Assembly: GCF_003862495.1 (NCBI RefSeq) | Contig: NZ_RRCH01000010.1 | Span: forward strand, 1-64,000 | From: Halocatena pleomorpha | GTDB lineage: Archaea > Halobacteriota > Halobacteria > Halobacteriales > Haloarculaceae | Direction: 5' to 3' | Length of the DNA: 64,000 nucleotides | Position numbers and translations under genes: made by a program | Shown: one piece after another, positions 56,020 through 64,000 of the stretch | Layout of the letters: each line of letters starts with the position of its first letter | How positions within the stretch are numbered: the stretch's first letter is position 1 | Notes under the pieces: generated by a model | Seen by the model: only the letters and a program-made list of their open reading frames with translations | Database searches by the model: none | What the model was told of the DNA's origin: nothing

Positions 56020-57759
56020 ATGAGGTTGCACTACCAACGTGCAAATCCCGATACAGGGGGTGAATCGTTTTTATTACGGTTCGAGGAGGTTTGTTCAGAT
56101 CGAATCGCATGCCTGCTCGTGAACTCCGGGCGTGGCGTCGATGTTGACGATCTCCTCGACGAATCGCGTGGCGAATATCTCATGGGTATTGTCGTCAATA
56201 ACGCTCATCCGGAGTGTTACTGTACACTGGGTAAGAACGCGCGTGATGATGTACCGATCTACGTGACACACCAGACGGCCCAGATCGTAGCGACAGCGCT
56301 TACAGGACCACACGCACGCACAATCGAGCAGCCCGAAACCGTCCTTGAACAGATGGTTGTCGTCGACGGATGGCACCAGTTCGTAGACGGGGTACAGTTG
56401 CATCCAGTCCCAGTGGGTCACGCTCCTGGTGCCGCAGGGTTCCTATTCGAGATCACCGACGGGAAGCGCTACCGGACGCTGTTCATTGCTGATGAGTACA
56501 CCGTCCGACAGGCCGGTGGCTATCCCGGCGTGTCACTCGATCTTGACATCGAAATCGACGCGATGATTGTCACTGACGCCGTCGATCAGCCGGTACAATC
56601 GGCACTTACGGAGGCGTGTTCGATCATCTGTGAGCGCGCCAACACCGGTTCGACGGTACTCATTACCGCTGACGAGCCGACGGGGCTACACGTCGCCGGG
56701 TTGTTAGGCCGACTCGATCAGTCGCGTTCAGTCACCATCCTCGGTCGGATCGCAACCTTATGGGAGGAGTTCGGCTACTCGGCTCCGAACGTCACGATCG
56801 ATCCCGAAGATCGGCTAGAGGCGCTCAGCTCCGGATCGATCGCGGTTGCGACGCCGACCACACCCGTTCAGGGACTGTCCGGGCGACTGTTCGAGGAACT
56901 TTCCGACGACCCTGAGGCGATGGTGGTTCGGCTCACACACGGGGAAGCCACGCCGATGTCGGCGTCACAGTGTATGGTGCAATCGCTTCCGTGGCAGAAT
57001 CTTCCAACCCGAGACACCCTCAGTACGGTCATTGACGCCTTCAATCCTGTACAGGTGGTGGTTGCGGATCGCAACGCGACAGACGACCGTGGCGTTCCCG
57101 CCTGTGACAGCTTCGTCTGGTGTATCGATGACGATTTGGTGTACACACTCTTCGACGGTGCCCGCTGGGTCGCGCCTGCCGAAGTCGATCCCGACACCGA
57201 GCACCGGATTCGAAACCGCGTGAGCGATCGGTACGAGGAACCGCTGTTGAGCGAGCACGGACCATCGATACCGCTCTCGCAGTACAGCGAGCAGGATCTC
57301 GTTGCGGAAGGGATCGACGCCGAGGCGATCAACGAGCAGATCCAAGATCCACCGACTCAGTCCGAAACGCCGGAACAAACTGCGACTCCAATGGCCCCAC
57401 CCGTCGTCTCCGACACGACAGCCGAATCGAGCGCAACCGACGGCGGCACCACCTCGATCGGTGTCTCTTTAGCAGCACTCAACGACCAGCTCACTACCGT
57501 CCGGTCGATGATCGACGGTCGAACACATCGCGCGAGCGTTGTGGATGCCGGAGACGGTGTGTACCTGTTCCGTGTTCAAGATCCTCCAGCGGCGTTCGAA
57601 CACGGCCAAGAGGTGTCTCTCCTCGTTGCCGCCGACAAGGAGCACGGACTGAACCAACGTCAGAAATCGCAACGACAAGCTGAGACTGAACACACCGCTG
57701 AGGGAGATAACCCCGAGACGGATTCCGAACCCTCCGATGTCTCGACTGAAGCGGTGTGA
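56020..57759 (+). CDS. Metallo-beta-lactamase-fold protein with degraded metal motif
   Basis: A 579-residue protein. The first ~400 residues have the layout of a haloarchaeal metallo-beta-lactamase-fold/beta-CASP protein: LLVNSGRGVDVDDLL, VGHAPGAAGFLFEITDG, then STVLITADEPTGLHVAG. The metal motif HxHxDH is replaced by NNAHPECY (N61, H63, E65, C66), so three of the four ligand positions differ. A disordered Ser/Thr/Pro/Gln-rich linker (about 435-490) and a small C-terminal beta domain follow. It may bind RNA or a partner without cleaving. ATG 56020 begins MRLHYQRANPDTGG. Confidence 0.65.
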   Translation: MRLHYQRANPDTGGESFLLRFEEVCSDRIACLLVNSGRGVDVDDLLDESRGEYLMGIVVNNAHPECYCTLGKNARDDVPIYVTHQTAQIVATALTGPHARTIEQPETVLEQMVVVDGWHQFVDGVQLHPVPVGHAPGAAGFLFEITDGKRYRTLFIADEYTVRQAGGYPGVSLDLDIEIDAMIVTDAVDQPVQSALTEACSIICERANTGSTVLITADEPTGLHVAGLLGRLDQSRSVTILGRIATLWEEFGYSAPNVTIDPEDRLEALSSGSIAVATPTTPVQGLSGRLFEELSDDPEAMVVRLTHGEATPMSASQCMVQSLPWQNLPTRDTLSTVIDAFNPVQVVVADRNATDDRGVPACDSFVWCIDDDLVYTLFDGARWVAPAEVDPDTEHRIRNRVSDRYEEPLLSEHGPSIPLSQYSEQDLVAEGIDAEAINEQIQDPPTQSETPEQTATPMAPPVVSDTTAESSATDGGTTSIGVSLAALNDQLTTVRSMIDGRTHRASVVDAGDGVYLFRVQDPPAAFEHGQEVSLLVAADKEHGLNQRQKSQRQAETEHTAEGDNPETDSEPSDVSTEAV

Positions 57760-58433
57760 ATAGCGTTTTCGACTGTTTCGAAGCTTCTGATCCCCGACAT
57801 CGAGCCGACTGCCGAGTTTCCGCGCACAACGCGTCTGTTGGAAGGCAAACTATCCAGTCGGCCAAATACATCTCACAGCGCAAGGATCTCAGTGAAACTG
57901 TAGGCTTCTCTTGAGCTCATAGAAAAATGGGGGGAGAATATCCCCCACGACTTCCGTGATGACGTACCCAAGCTACCGCCGATTGTGTTCTGTTGTCTTT
58001 CCTCTGACACTTATGACAGCTACGCTAGTGGTATCACGCTCCGGTGTGAGAGCCGGAGCGTTCCGACAGGCGATTTGACCGACCCACGATTCGATGCCGT
58101 CGTCCACATCCTGACCCACTCGCCGACACACGAATCGGATGGGTATGCGAGACCGACGTGCAACAGGAATCCGGAGGCCCGGCTCCGACAGTGATACGTG
58201 TCGCGTGTCGGTTGGTTCGATTCATGTGTCCCGATATTTCTCCGACGACCGACATCACAAGGCTACCACGGCCATCGTTCGTTTCGGTCTGTGGTGCCAT
58301 GCCAACCACACTCTTCGTTCGTCCTCTGGATGTATAATACTCCCAGTTGTCTCAAACGGCGATTTTATCGTGTCGAAATAACAGATTTAATTGCAATAAT
58401 TATAATTTCCATTATTTGTATTAGGCATAATAA
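57760..58433. other. 674-nt gene-poor region
   Basis: No reliable gene. It holds a perfect hairpin ACGCTCCGG (58036-58044) / CCGGAGCGT (58053-58061), a GGGGG/CCCCC stem near 57928-57949, and an AT-rich end (58380-58433). Short frames on both strands have no recognisable features. It might be the remains of a lost gene or mobile element. Confidence 0.55.
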
Positions 58434-59441
58434 TCACGGGTCGGTCGCGTATTCGGCGTACACCGCCCACGATGGATCGGTTTCGGGATGTCTGACCCGT
58501 GTCCCATCGACGTACACCCCCCTACCGGTGTGGGCTGTTCCAACAACAGCGGCGTCCGTTCCCCGGTCATGGAGCGCAGCAACAACGCGGTCAGCGTGCT
58601 GTTTCGGTGCTGTGATGAGGAGTGTCCCGGAGCTAGTCGCGTGCCACGGTTCGATATCTAGATACGCACACACGTCATCAACAGCGGGTTTCGTTGGCAC
58701 TGTTGTGCTGTCGATCTCCAATCGTAGTCCGCTGCTGGCTGCGAGTTCGGTCAACCCCCCTTGGAGTCCGCCCTCAGTCGCGTCGTGGATCGCCGTCACC
58801 GGTAGCTCGCCAGCAGTGAGCGCATCCCGGACCGTATTCGTTTCGGAGAGCCGTCGTTTAGCGGTGGCGATGGTGTCCTCAGGGAGCGACATGCGATCAC
58901 CGAACAGCGTCGTGAGCAGTCCGACGGCTTCGACCGCCGGTCCGGTCGTGACGATCACCTGATCGCCTGGTTGGGTGCCGTCTGGTCTGATGATATCGTC
59001 GTGGTCCCCGACCGCGAAGGCGGTTGCGCTCCCGATCCACGGATACTCACAGCCTTCATACCGGGCGGTGTGGCCGGTAACGACGCTGACGCCAAGCTCC
59101 GTCGCCGCGTCGTCGATAGCACTCCAGAGCGTCCCGAACTCCGCATCAGTCATTGACGGCGGCAGCGTGAACGAGATCGAGAGGAATTGAGGGGCAAAGC
59201 CACTGACGGCTACGTCAGCCAGCACGATGTTGAGGGCGAATCGGGCCGCGCGCTCAAAGCCCAGCGCTGGGAGGATCGATATCGGATCTGTTGCCACAAC
59301 AAGCGCGCTGTCGTTCACGTCGATGACACCGAAATCCACGCCAGGCGTCGGACCGAGCCGGACATCCTCACGGGACGCACCGAGGTTCGGATGGATGTAC
59401 TCCTCGAAGAACCCCCTGTCGATCTTGCCGTAATCGGGCAT
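58434..59441 (-). CDS. HypE/AIR-synthase-related protein
   Basis: A 335-residue protein of the PurM/HypE superfamily. N-terminal segment VIDVNDSALVVATDPIS with LNIVLADVAVSGFAP forms the ATP-binding half, VIVTTGPAVEAVGLL and AIHDATEGGLQGGLTELAAS the second half, the latter a HypE/PurM hallmark. No hydrogenase genes are visible, so a role in [NiFe] maturation is uncertain; haloarchaea often carry HypE-like proteins of unknown function. It is the third of a minus-strand pair with a small protein at 59483. Confidence 0.82.
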   Translation of the reverse strand: MPDYGKIDRGFFEEYIHPNLGASREDVRLGPTPGVDFGVIDVNDSALVVATDPISILPALGFERAARFALNIVLADVAVSGFAPQFLSISFTLPPSMTDAEFGTLWSAIDDAATELGVSVVTGHTARYEGCEYPWIGSATAFAVGDHDDIIRPDGTQPGDQVIVTTGPAVEAVGLLTTLFGDRMSLPEDTIATAKRRLSETNTVRDALTAGELPVTAIHDATEGGLQGGLTELAASSGLRLEIDSTTVPTKPAVDDVCAYLDIEPWHATSSGTLLITAPKQHADRVVAALHDRGTDAAVVGTAHTGRGVYVDGTRVRHPETDPSWAVYAEYATDP

Positions 59442-59482
59442 GTGGTCGGTATAGGTGTGGCTCTGTCCTGTACGGTTCGATC

Positions 59483-59746
59483 TCAGACCGCCTCATCCGG
59501 CGCGTGGGTTTCGGCCATCCGCGTTGCTTCCGTGGCATACCGCTGGCGACGCTGCTCGTCGTCAACCGGTTCGAGGGTATCACGCGGAAGGTCGACCGCC
59601 GCCGTCACTTCGGTTCGAGAAAGCATGGTCGCAGAGAGTTCCTTTTGGTGATAGCGGTCGCCGTCGGTGGTCGCGTAGACGACCGTGATGAGATTTCGCG
59701 TGTCGTATGATCGCTCGACCATCCACAGGCGAACGTCGTCGGCCAT
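59483..59746 (-). CDS. Small conserved haloarchaeal protein (DUF7967-like)
   Basis: An 87-residue acidic protein: [20 protein letters not shown], then [15 protein letters not shown], and [19 protein letters not shown]. These match, from memory, small conserved haloarchaeal proteins of unknown function. The ATG at 59746 is preferred over 59818, whose extra 24 residues look unconserved. It lies upstream of the HypE-like gene on the same strand. Confidence 0.65.
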   Translation of the reverse strand: MADDVRLWMVERSYDTRNLITVVYATTDGDRYHQKELSATMLSRTEVTAAVDLPRDTLEPVDDEQRRQRYATEATRMAETHAPDEAV

Positions 59747-59840
59747 ACACGCTGTACCGGCCGCGACGGTTTGTAGCCACCGAACTGGCACAGCATACCA
59801 CTCGTCACCTTCAACCATCCACGACCGCTATGGGACAGTG

Positions 59841-61595
59841 ATGGATCGCACGGCTGTTCGTGATCGTGCTCGTGAACTGCCCCGCGAGCCGGGCGTGTAC
59901 CAGTTCCTCGATGAGGAGTCCGTGGTGTTGTACGTGGGGAAAGCGGTAGCGTTGCGCGATCGAGTTCGGTCCTACGCCGATCCACGATCCGCACGGATCG
60001 GCCGGATGATCGAGCGTGCCGACACCGTATCAGTCGCGGTGACGGACACGGAAACCCAAGCGCTGTTGCTGGAGGCGAACATGATAAAGCGCCACCAGCC
60101 ACCGTACAACGTCCGGTTGAAAGACGACAAGTCGTATCCGCTGGTGCAGTTGACCGACCACTCTGTTCCCCGCATCGAGATCACCCGAGATCCGGACGCG
60201 GCGGCGACTGTGTACGGACCGTACACCGACAAAGGCCGGGTCGAAACCGTGGTGAAGGCTGTTCGGGAACTGTACGGCGTCCGTGGCTGTTCGGATCACA
60301 AGTACGCAAACCGAGACCGGCCCTGTCTCGACCACGACATTGGCCTCTGTACCGCCCCGTGTACGGGCGAGATCTCACAAGCGGCGTATTTGGAAGATGT
60401 CGAGTCGGTCAAACGCTTTTTCGAAGGAGAAACAGGCGTGCTCACCGATCCACTCACACGAGCGATGGACACCGCGAGCAACGCCCAGCAGTTCGAGCGC
60501 GCTGCGAACCTCCGTGACCGGCTCCACGCTGTCGAGGCGTTTCACGGCGACGGCGGCGCGGCCGTCAGCACACGCGAAGAACGGACTGTCGACGTGCTCG
60601 GCGTCGCAATTCAGGGATCGACGGCGACCGTCGCTCGCCTCCACAGCGAGAACGGCAAGCTCGTTGATCGCGAGCGTCACACTCTTTCCGGGGCTGGCGT
60701 CGACGCGTCCGCCACAGAGCATCCGGATGGGAGTGCGGCTGTCTTGAGCGCGTTCATCCCGCAGTACTACGCCGAGCGTCGGCTTCCTGACACACTGTTG
60801 TTGCCCGAGCGACCGACCGACAACGACGTTGCCGACTGGTTAGAGACCGAAGGGGTTGCGGTAACGATCCCCGGTGCTGGTCGAGAGGCGAAGCTGGTTG
60901 AACTCGCACTGAAAAACGCCCGGCGAGGAACCGACCGCACCGACGAAGGAGCATTGCTCTCCCAAGCGCTCGGTTTGGATTCGATCGACCGTATCGAGGG
61001 GTTTGACGTGAGCCACGCCCACGGACGGGCCGTTGTTGGTAGCAACGTCACGTTCGTCGATGGCCAACCGAAGAAGTCCGCCTACCGACGGAAGAAACTC
61101 ACCGACCGGAACGACGATTACGCGAACATGCGCGAACTGATCGGCTGGCGTGCCGAACGCGCTCGTACAGAACGAGACGACCGTCCTGAGCCGGATCTGT
61201 TGCTCATCGATGGTGGCTCAGGACAGCTCGAGGCTGCTCAGCAGGCACTTGCAGAGTGGGAGTGGGAGATCCCGTGTGTCGGGCTCGCAAAAGCGGAGGA
61301 AACGGTCATCACCCCCAACCGGACGTTCGATTGGGCCAGCGACGCGCCACAGCTCCACGTGCTTCAGCGCGTCCGGGATGAGGCCCACCGCTTTGCCGTC
61401 CAGTACCACCAAACGCTGCGCGATGACATCCAGACCGTTCTGGACGACGTGCCCGGGATCGGACCGAAAACCCGAGCAAACCTACTCCGGCGGTTCGGAT
61501 CGGTCGACAACGTCAGAGCCGCCTCACTCACGGAACTCGAAAGCGTCCCTGGCGTCGGAACACAAACGGCGGAAACGATCGAGCAACGGCTGTAG
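59841..61595 (+). CDS. uvrC: Excinuclease ABC subunit C
   Basis: A 584-residue UvrC, which makes both incisions in nucleotide-excision repair. A GIY-YIG domain starts at [18 protein letters not shown] (residues 18-35). Cys residues in [20 protein letters not shown] and [10 protein letters not shown] form the probable Fe-S cluster. Then comes the UVR helix hairpin, the RNase-H-like nuclease with [14 protein letters not shown] and [13 protein letters not shown], and C-terminal HhH pairs ([25 protein letters not shown]). ATG 59841 is preferred; the upstream extension is Ser/His/Arg-rich and unrelated. uvrB is 1.2 kb away on the other strand. Confidence 0.94.
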   Translation: MDRTAVRDRARELPREPGVYQFLDEESVVLYVGKAVALRDRVRSYADPRSARIGRMIERADTVSVAVTDTETQALLLEANMIKRHQPPYNVRLKDDKSYPLVQLTDHSVPRIEITRDPDAAATVYGPYTDKGRVETVVKAVRELYGVRGCSDHKYANRDRPCLDHDIGLCTAPCTGEISQAAYLEDVESVKRFFEGETGVLTDPLTRAMDTASNAQQFERAANLRDRLHAVEAFHGDGGAAVSTREERTVDVLGVAIQGSTATVARLHSENGKLVDRERHTLSGAGVDASATEHPDGSAAVLSAFIPQYYAERRLPDTLLLPERPTDNDVADWLETEGVAVTIPGAGREAKLVELALKNARRGTDRTDEGALLSQALGLDSIDRIEGFDVSHAHGRAVVGSNVTFVDGQPKKSAYRRKKLTDRNDDYANMRELIGWRAERARTERDDRPEPDLLLIDGGSGQLEAAQQALAEWEWEIPCVGLAKAEETVITPNRTFDWASDAPQLHVLQRVRDEAHRFAVQYHQTLRDDIQTVLDDVPGIGPKTRANLLRRFGSVDNVRAASLTELESVPGVGTQTAETIEQRL

Positions 61596-61654
61596 GATAC
61601 TACTGCTATTCGATCCACGAAACACTTACCCCCCTGTCCGGGGTATGTTATCAT

Positions 61655-62728
61655 ATGAACAGCCCGTTGTACAGGGCAGAGCAGTTGACGGCGCGGTGGA
61701 CGCTGCGTCAGTTTGCGGCGTATTTCATCGCGCTCTTCGTGCTCGCGGGCGTGTTCACGCTGTCGGCAATCGATCCCGTGTTTACCGCTGGGCTAGTGGT
61801 GCTCGGTGTCGTCATCGCGGGGATGGCGAGCGCCGTGGAGATTGTCAGGGCCTACGAGAAGCGGGCGCTTTCAGTGGTGGGCGAGTACCGGGGGCTGCTC
61901 GATCCAGGATTGCATTTCGTCCCGCCGTTCGTTTCTCAAACGTATCGGTTCGATCTCCGGACACAGACGCTTGACGTTCCCCAACAGGAGGCGATCACGC
62001 GGGACAACTCGCCGGTGACCGCCGACGCCATCGTGTACATCAGGGTGATGGATCCCGAACGCGCGTTTCTCGAAGTCGACGACTATCGCCGGGCTACGTC
62101 GCTGCTGGCACAGACCACACTCCGGGCAGTGCTCGGGAATATGACGCTAGACGATACGCTCTCTCAGCGCGAAGATATCAACGAGCGCATCCGTGCAGAG
62201 CTCGACGAACCGACCGACGAGTGGGGCGTGCGCGTCGAAAGTGTCGAGGTTCGGTCAGTCGAGCCGACGCAGGGCGTCGTGAGCGCGATGGAACAGCAAT
62301 CCGGCGCAGAACGCCGCCGCCGGGCGATGATCCTCGAAGCACAGGGCGAGCGCGTGAGCGCCATCGAGCGCGCAGAGGGGGACAAACGGGCGAACGTCAC
62401 CCACGCAGAGGGTGAAAAACTGGCCCAGATTCTCGAAGCCCAAGGAAACGCTGTGTCGACGGTGCTCGGTGCGAGAGCGGCTGAATCAATGGGTGAACGC
62501 GCAATTATCGATACTGGGTTAGAAACGCTCGGAGCGGTCGGCCAGAACGATTCGAACGCGTTCGTCTTTCCTCAGGAACTCACGTCGCTGCTCGGTCGCT
62601 ACGGAACGCGTCTCTCGGGCAGCGACGTGCGGAGCGACGCTACAGAATTGGAAAGCCAGCTGCTCGATCCGGAAACGCGCGAGCTGCTCGATCTCGATTC
62701 GATCGAAGCGATCGGTTCAGGTGAGTGA
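61655..62728 (+). CDS. SPFH/band-7 (stomatin-like) membrane protein
   Basis: A 357-residue protein. Two N-terminal hydrophobic stretches (about 20-40, 45-65) are followed by an SPFH domain (VVGEYRGLLDPGLHFVPPF, LRTQTLDVPQQEAITRDN, ADAIVYIRVMDPERAF). A long Arg/Glu/Ala-rich coiled coil (about 215-280, AERRRRAMILEAQGERVSA) and an alpha-helical tail complete it. Such proteins form ring-like membrane assemblies and often partner with a NfeD-like protease; none is in the window. Confidence 0.88.
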   Translation: MNSPLYRAEQLTARWTLRQFAAYFIALFVLAGVFTLSAIDPVFTAGLVVLGVVIAGMASAVEIVRAYEKRALSVVGEYRGLLDPGLHFVPPFVSQTYRFDLRTQTLDVPQQEAITRDNSPVTADAIVYIRVMDPERAFLEVDDYRRATSLLAQTTLRAVLGNMTLDDTLSQREDINERIRAELDEPTDEWGVRVESVEVRSVEPTQGVVSAMEQQSGAERRRRAMILEAQGERVSAIERAEGDKRANVTHAEGEKLAQILEAQGNAVSTVLGARAAESMGERAIIDTGLETLGAVGQNDSNAFVFPQELTSLLGRYGTRLSGSDVRSDATELESQLLDPETRELLDLDSIEAIGSGE

Positions 62729-62809
62729 TCTACCGAAGACGCTCGTGTATGCTTCGCGGCTGAAAAACAGGTCGTCCAGGTTGACGGTGGCGAGTTCGGG
62801 GTCGCTCAT
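62717..62809 (-). CDS. Possible 30-residue ORF coupled to uvrB
   Basis: ATG 62809 overlaps the uvrB stop (TGATG on the minus strand). The peptide ([20 protein letters not shown] and ten more residues) is acidic and its end overlaps the SPFH gene by 12 nt. The coupled start favours translation, but the size and overlap keep it doubtful. Confidence 0.3.
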   Translation of the reverse strand: MSDPELATVNLDDLFFSREAYTSVFGRSLT

Positions 62810-64000
62810 CAGAACTCCTCGGTTTCTGGCGCGATTCCCTCCTCATCCAGTTCGTACGCGTCCTCGATCTCCCGGATGCGATCCCGGATGTCCGCAGCCA
62901 GCTCGAATTCGAGGTTGCTCGCAGCCTCGTCCATCCGTCGTTCGAGATCCGCGATGTACTGTTCGGCTTCAGTGGACGAGTCGGGTTCGACGCCCGCCAC
63001 GCTCTGGGTATCAGTGTCGCTGCCGGGCAGCGTCGTCTCCCCGACTTCCTTTTGGATCGTTTCGGGCGTGTAGCCGTGGTCTGCGTTGTACTGCTGTTGG
63101 ATCTCGCGGCGACGCTTTGTTTCCTCGATCGCTGCCCCCATCGCGTCGGTCGTTTCGTCGGCGTACAGCACCACGGTTCCGTTGACGTTGCGGGCTGCCC
63201 GGCCCATCGTTTGGACGAGCGTGGTCGTTGACCGCAGAAAGCCCTCCTGATCCGCGTCGAGGATCCCGACGAGCGACACCTCCGGGATGTCGAGTCCCTC
63301 CCGGAGCAGGTTGATGCCGACAAGCACGTCGAACTCACCGAGACGCAGCCCACGGACGAGTTCGTGTCGTTCGAGCGTATCCGTCTCGTCGTGCATGTAC
63401 TCGACCGCGACGCCTGCCTCATCAAGATATTCAGTGAGATCCTCGGCCATCCGCTTTGTCAGCGTCGTCACCAACACCCGTTCGTCGTTCTCAATTCGGT
63501 CGTCGATGCGGTTGAGGAGATCATCGATCTGGCCCTCTGTCGACGCGATTTCGACGCTAGGATCCACGAGATGGGTCGGACGGACGATCTGCTCGACGAT
63601 CTGATCGGAGTGCTCGCGCTCGTACTCTCCGGGTGTTGCACTGACGTACAGCCTGTCTCCTGTTCGTGCTTCGAACTCCTCGAACGACAGCGGACGGTTG
63701 TCGTAGGCCGTCGGCAGCCGGAAGCCGTTGCTGACGAGCGAGTCTTTGCGGGATTTATCGCCAGCGAGCTGTCCCCGGATCTGCGGTAGCGTCTGGTGGG
63801 ATTCGTCGACGACGGTGAGGAAATCATCGGGGAAGTAGTCCAGTAGGGTGTACGGCGGGTCGCCGGACTCGCGGTCGCTCAGATGCACGGAGTAGTTCTC
63901 GATACCCGAGCAGTACCCCGCTTCCCTGAGCATTTCGAGATCGAACGTAGTGCGTTCCTCGATGCGCTGGGCCGCAACCAGATCACCCTCTCGTTCGAAA
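62809..64000 (-). CDS. uvrB: Excinuclease ABC subunit B, C-terminal part (gene continues past the window edge)
   Basis: The visible ~397 residues are the second half of UvrB, the damage-verifying helicase-like subunit. From the N-terminal side: [15 protein letters not shown] (DExx box region), [53 protein letters not shown] (motif V), [12 protein letters not shown] (motif VI) and the terminal UVR helix [20 protein letters not shown]. The 5' part lies beyond position 64000 on the minus strand. It faces uvrC, with the SPFH gene between. Confidence 0.93.
   Translation of the reverse strand, partial: FEREGDLVAAQRIEERTTFDLEMLREAGYCSGIENYSVHLSDRESGDPPYTLLDYFPDDFLTVVDESHQTLPQIRGQLAGDKSRKDSLVSNGFRLPTAYDNRPLSFEEFEARTGDRLYVSATPGEYEREHSDQIVEQIVRPTHLVDPSVEIASTEGQIDDLLNRIDDRIENDERVLVTTLTKRMAEDLTEYLDEAGVAVEYMHDETDTLERHELVRGLRLGEFDVLVGINLLREGLDIPEVSLVGILDADQEGFLRSTTTLVQTMGRAARNVNGTVVLYADETTDAMGAAIEETKRRREIQQQYNADHGYTPETIQKEVGETTLPGSDTDTQSVAGVEPDSSTEAEQYIADLERRMDEAASNLEFELAADIRDRIREIEDAYELDEEGIAPETEEF

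Noticed and set aside
58198-58962. A 254-codon plus-strand frame opposite the HypE-like gene
   Set aside because: Ser/Thr/Val-rich shadow of a clear PurM/HypE protein; starts in the gene-poor region without a promoter.

Overview
The window is chromosomal DNA from a halophilic archaeon (class Halobacteria). The proteins are strongly acidic. Many families are haloarchaeal or archaeal (salactin-type actin homologue, archaeal Orc1/Cdc6, HVO_2901-type zinc finger, DUF5815, DUF6149, LWR-salt protein, eIF5A with deoxyhypusine synthase). Several genes have TATA-like boxes about 25-30 nt before the start codon, which suggests leaderless transcripts. I cannot name the genus from sequence alone.

Layout. 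1-486: no gene; strong stem-loops and a purine-rich patch. 487-7055: a MutS-family ATPase, an SNF-family Na+ symporter, the decayed end of an IS200/IS605 (TnpB-type) element abutting a truncated sensor-kinase membrane module, a CAP-domain exported protein and galactonate dehydratase. 7188-9272: Orc1/Cdc6 and an ArsR-like membrane regulator. 9664-13915: the anaerobic glycerol-3-phosphate dehydrogenase operon glpABC. 13971-15292: a frameshifted VapB-like antitoxin remnant and a DUF6293 regulator. 15427-25606: pdxS, thrB, two flavoprotein oxidoreductases, and many small haloarchaeal conserved proteins. 25777-28988: carB, broken by one missing base. 29065-38732: penicillin acylase, an alanine-glyoxylate-type aminotransferase, an RnfC/PduS-like protein, a PaaK-like CoA ligase, pterin dehydratase, LWR-salt protein and a HAD hydrolase. 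38734-41990: two overlapping moeA genes. 42130-46269: Hsp20, ABC1 kinase, regulators and an exported EEP-family hydrolase. 46388-50882: an aminotransferase, then eIF5A, the agmatinase-family gene, a VapC scrap, a NIF3-like gene and deoxyhypusine synthase. 50918-53617: salactin, an ArlD/E-domain protein and a zinc finger. 53779-64000: bacterial-type repair genes (ligA, uvrC, uvrB at the edge) with a degenerate metallo-beta-lactamase-fold protein, a HypE-like protein and an SPFH protein.

How genes work together. glpABC encodes the full membrane glycerol-3-phosphate oxidation complex, an important carbon route in haloarchaea. The 47.5-50.9 kb group brings together the substrate (eIF5A), a polyamine-pathway enzyme (agmatinase family) and the modifying enzyme (deoxyhypusine synthase) of the hypusine pathway. 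UvrB and UvrC belong to one excision-repair pathway. The salactin/ArlD-E-domain pair is the most interesting candidate for a little-described system: a filament-forming actin homologue next to, and probably downstream of, a protein with a motility-complex domain.

Decay is visible at several places: TnpB-type element plus truncated kinase (about 4.1-5.0 kb), VapB (14.0 kb), VapC (48.8 kb), a ribbon-helix-helix scrap (44.2 kb) and the carB frameshift (27.55 kb). No CRISPR array, rRNA or tRNA gene was recognised by eye.
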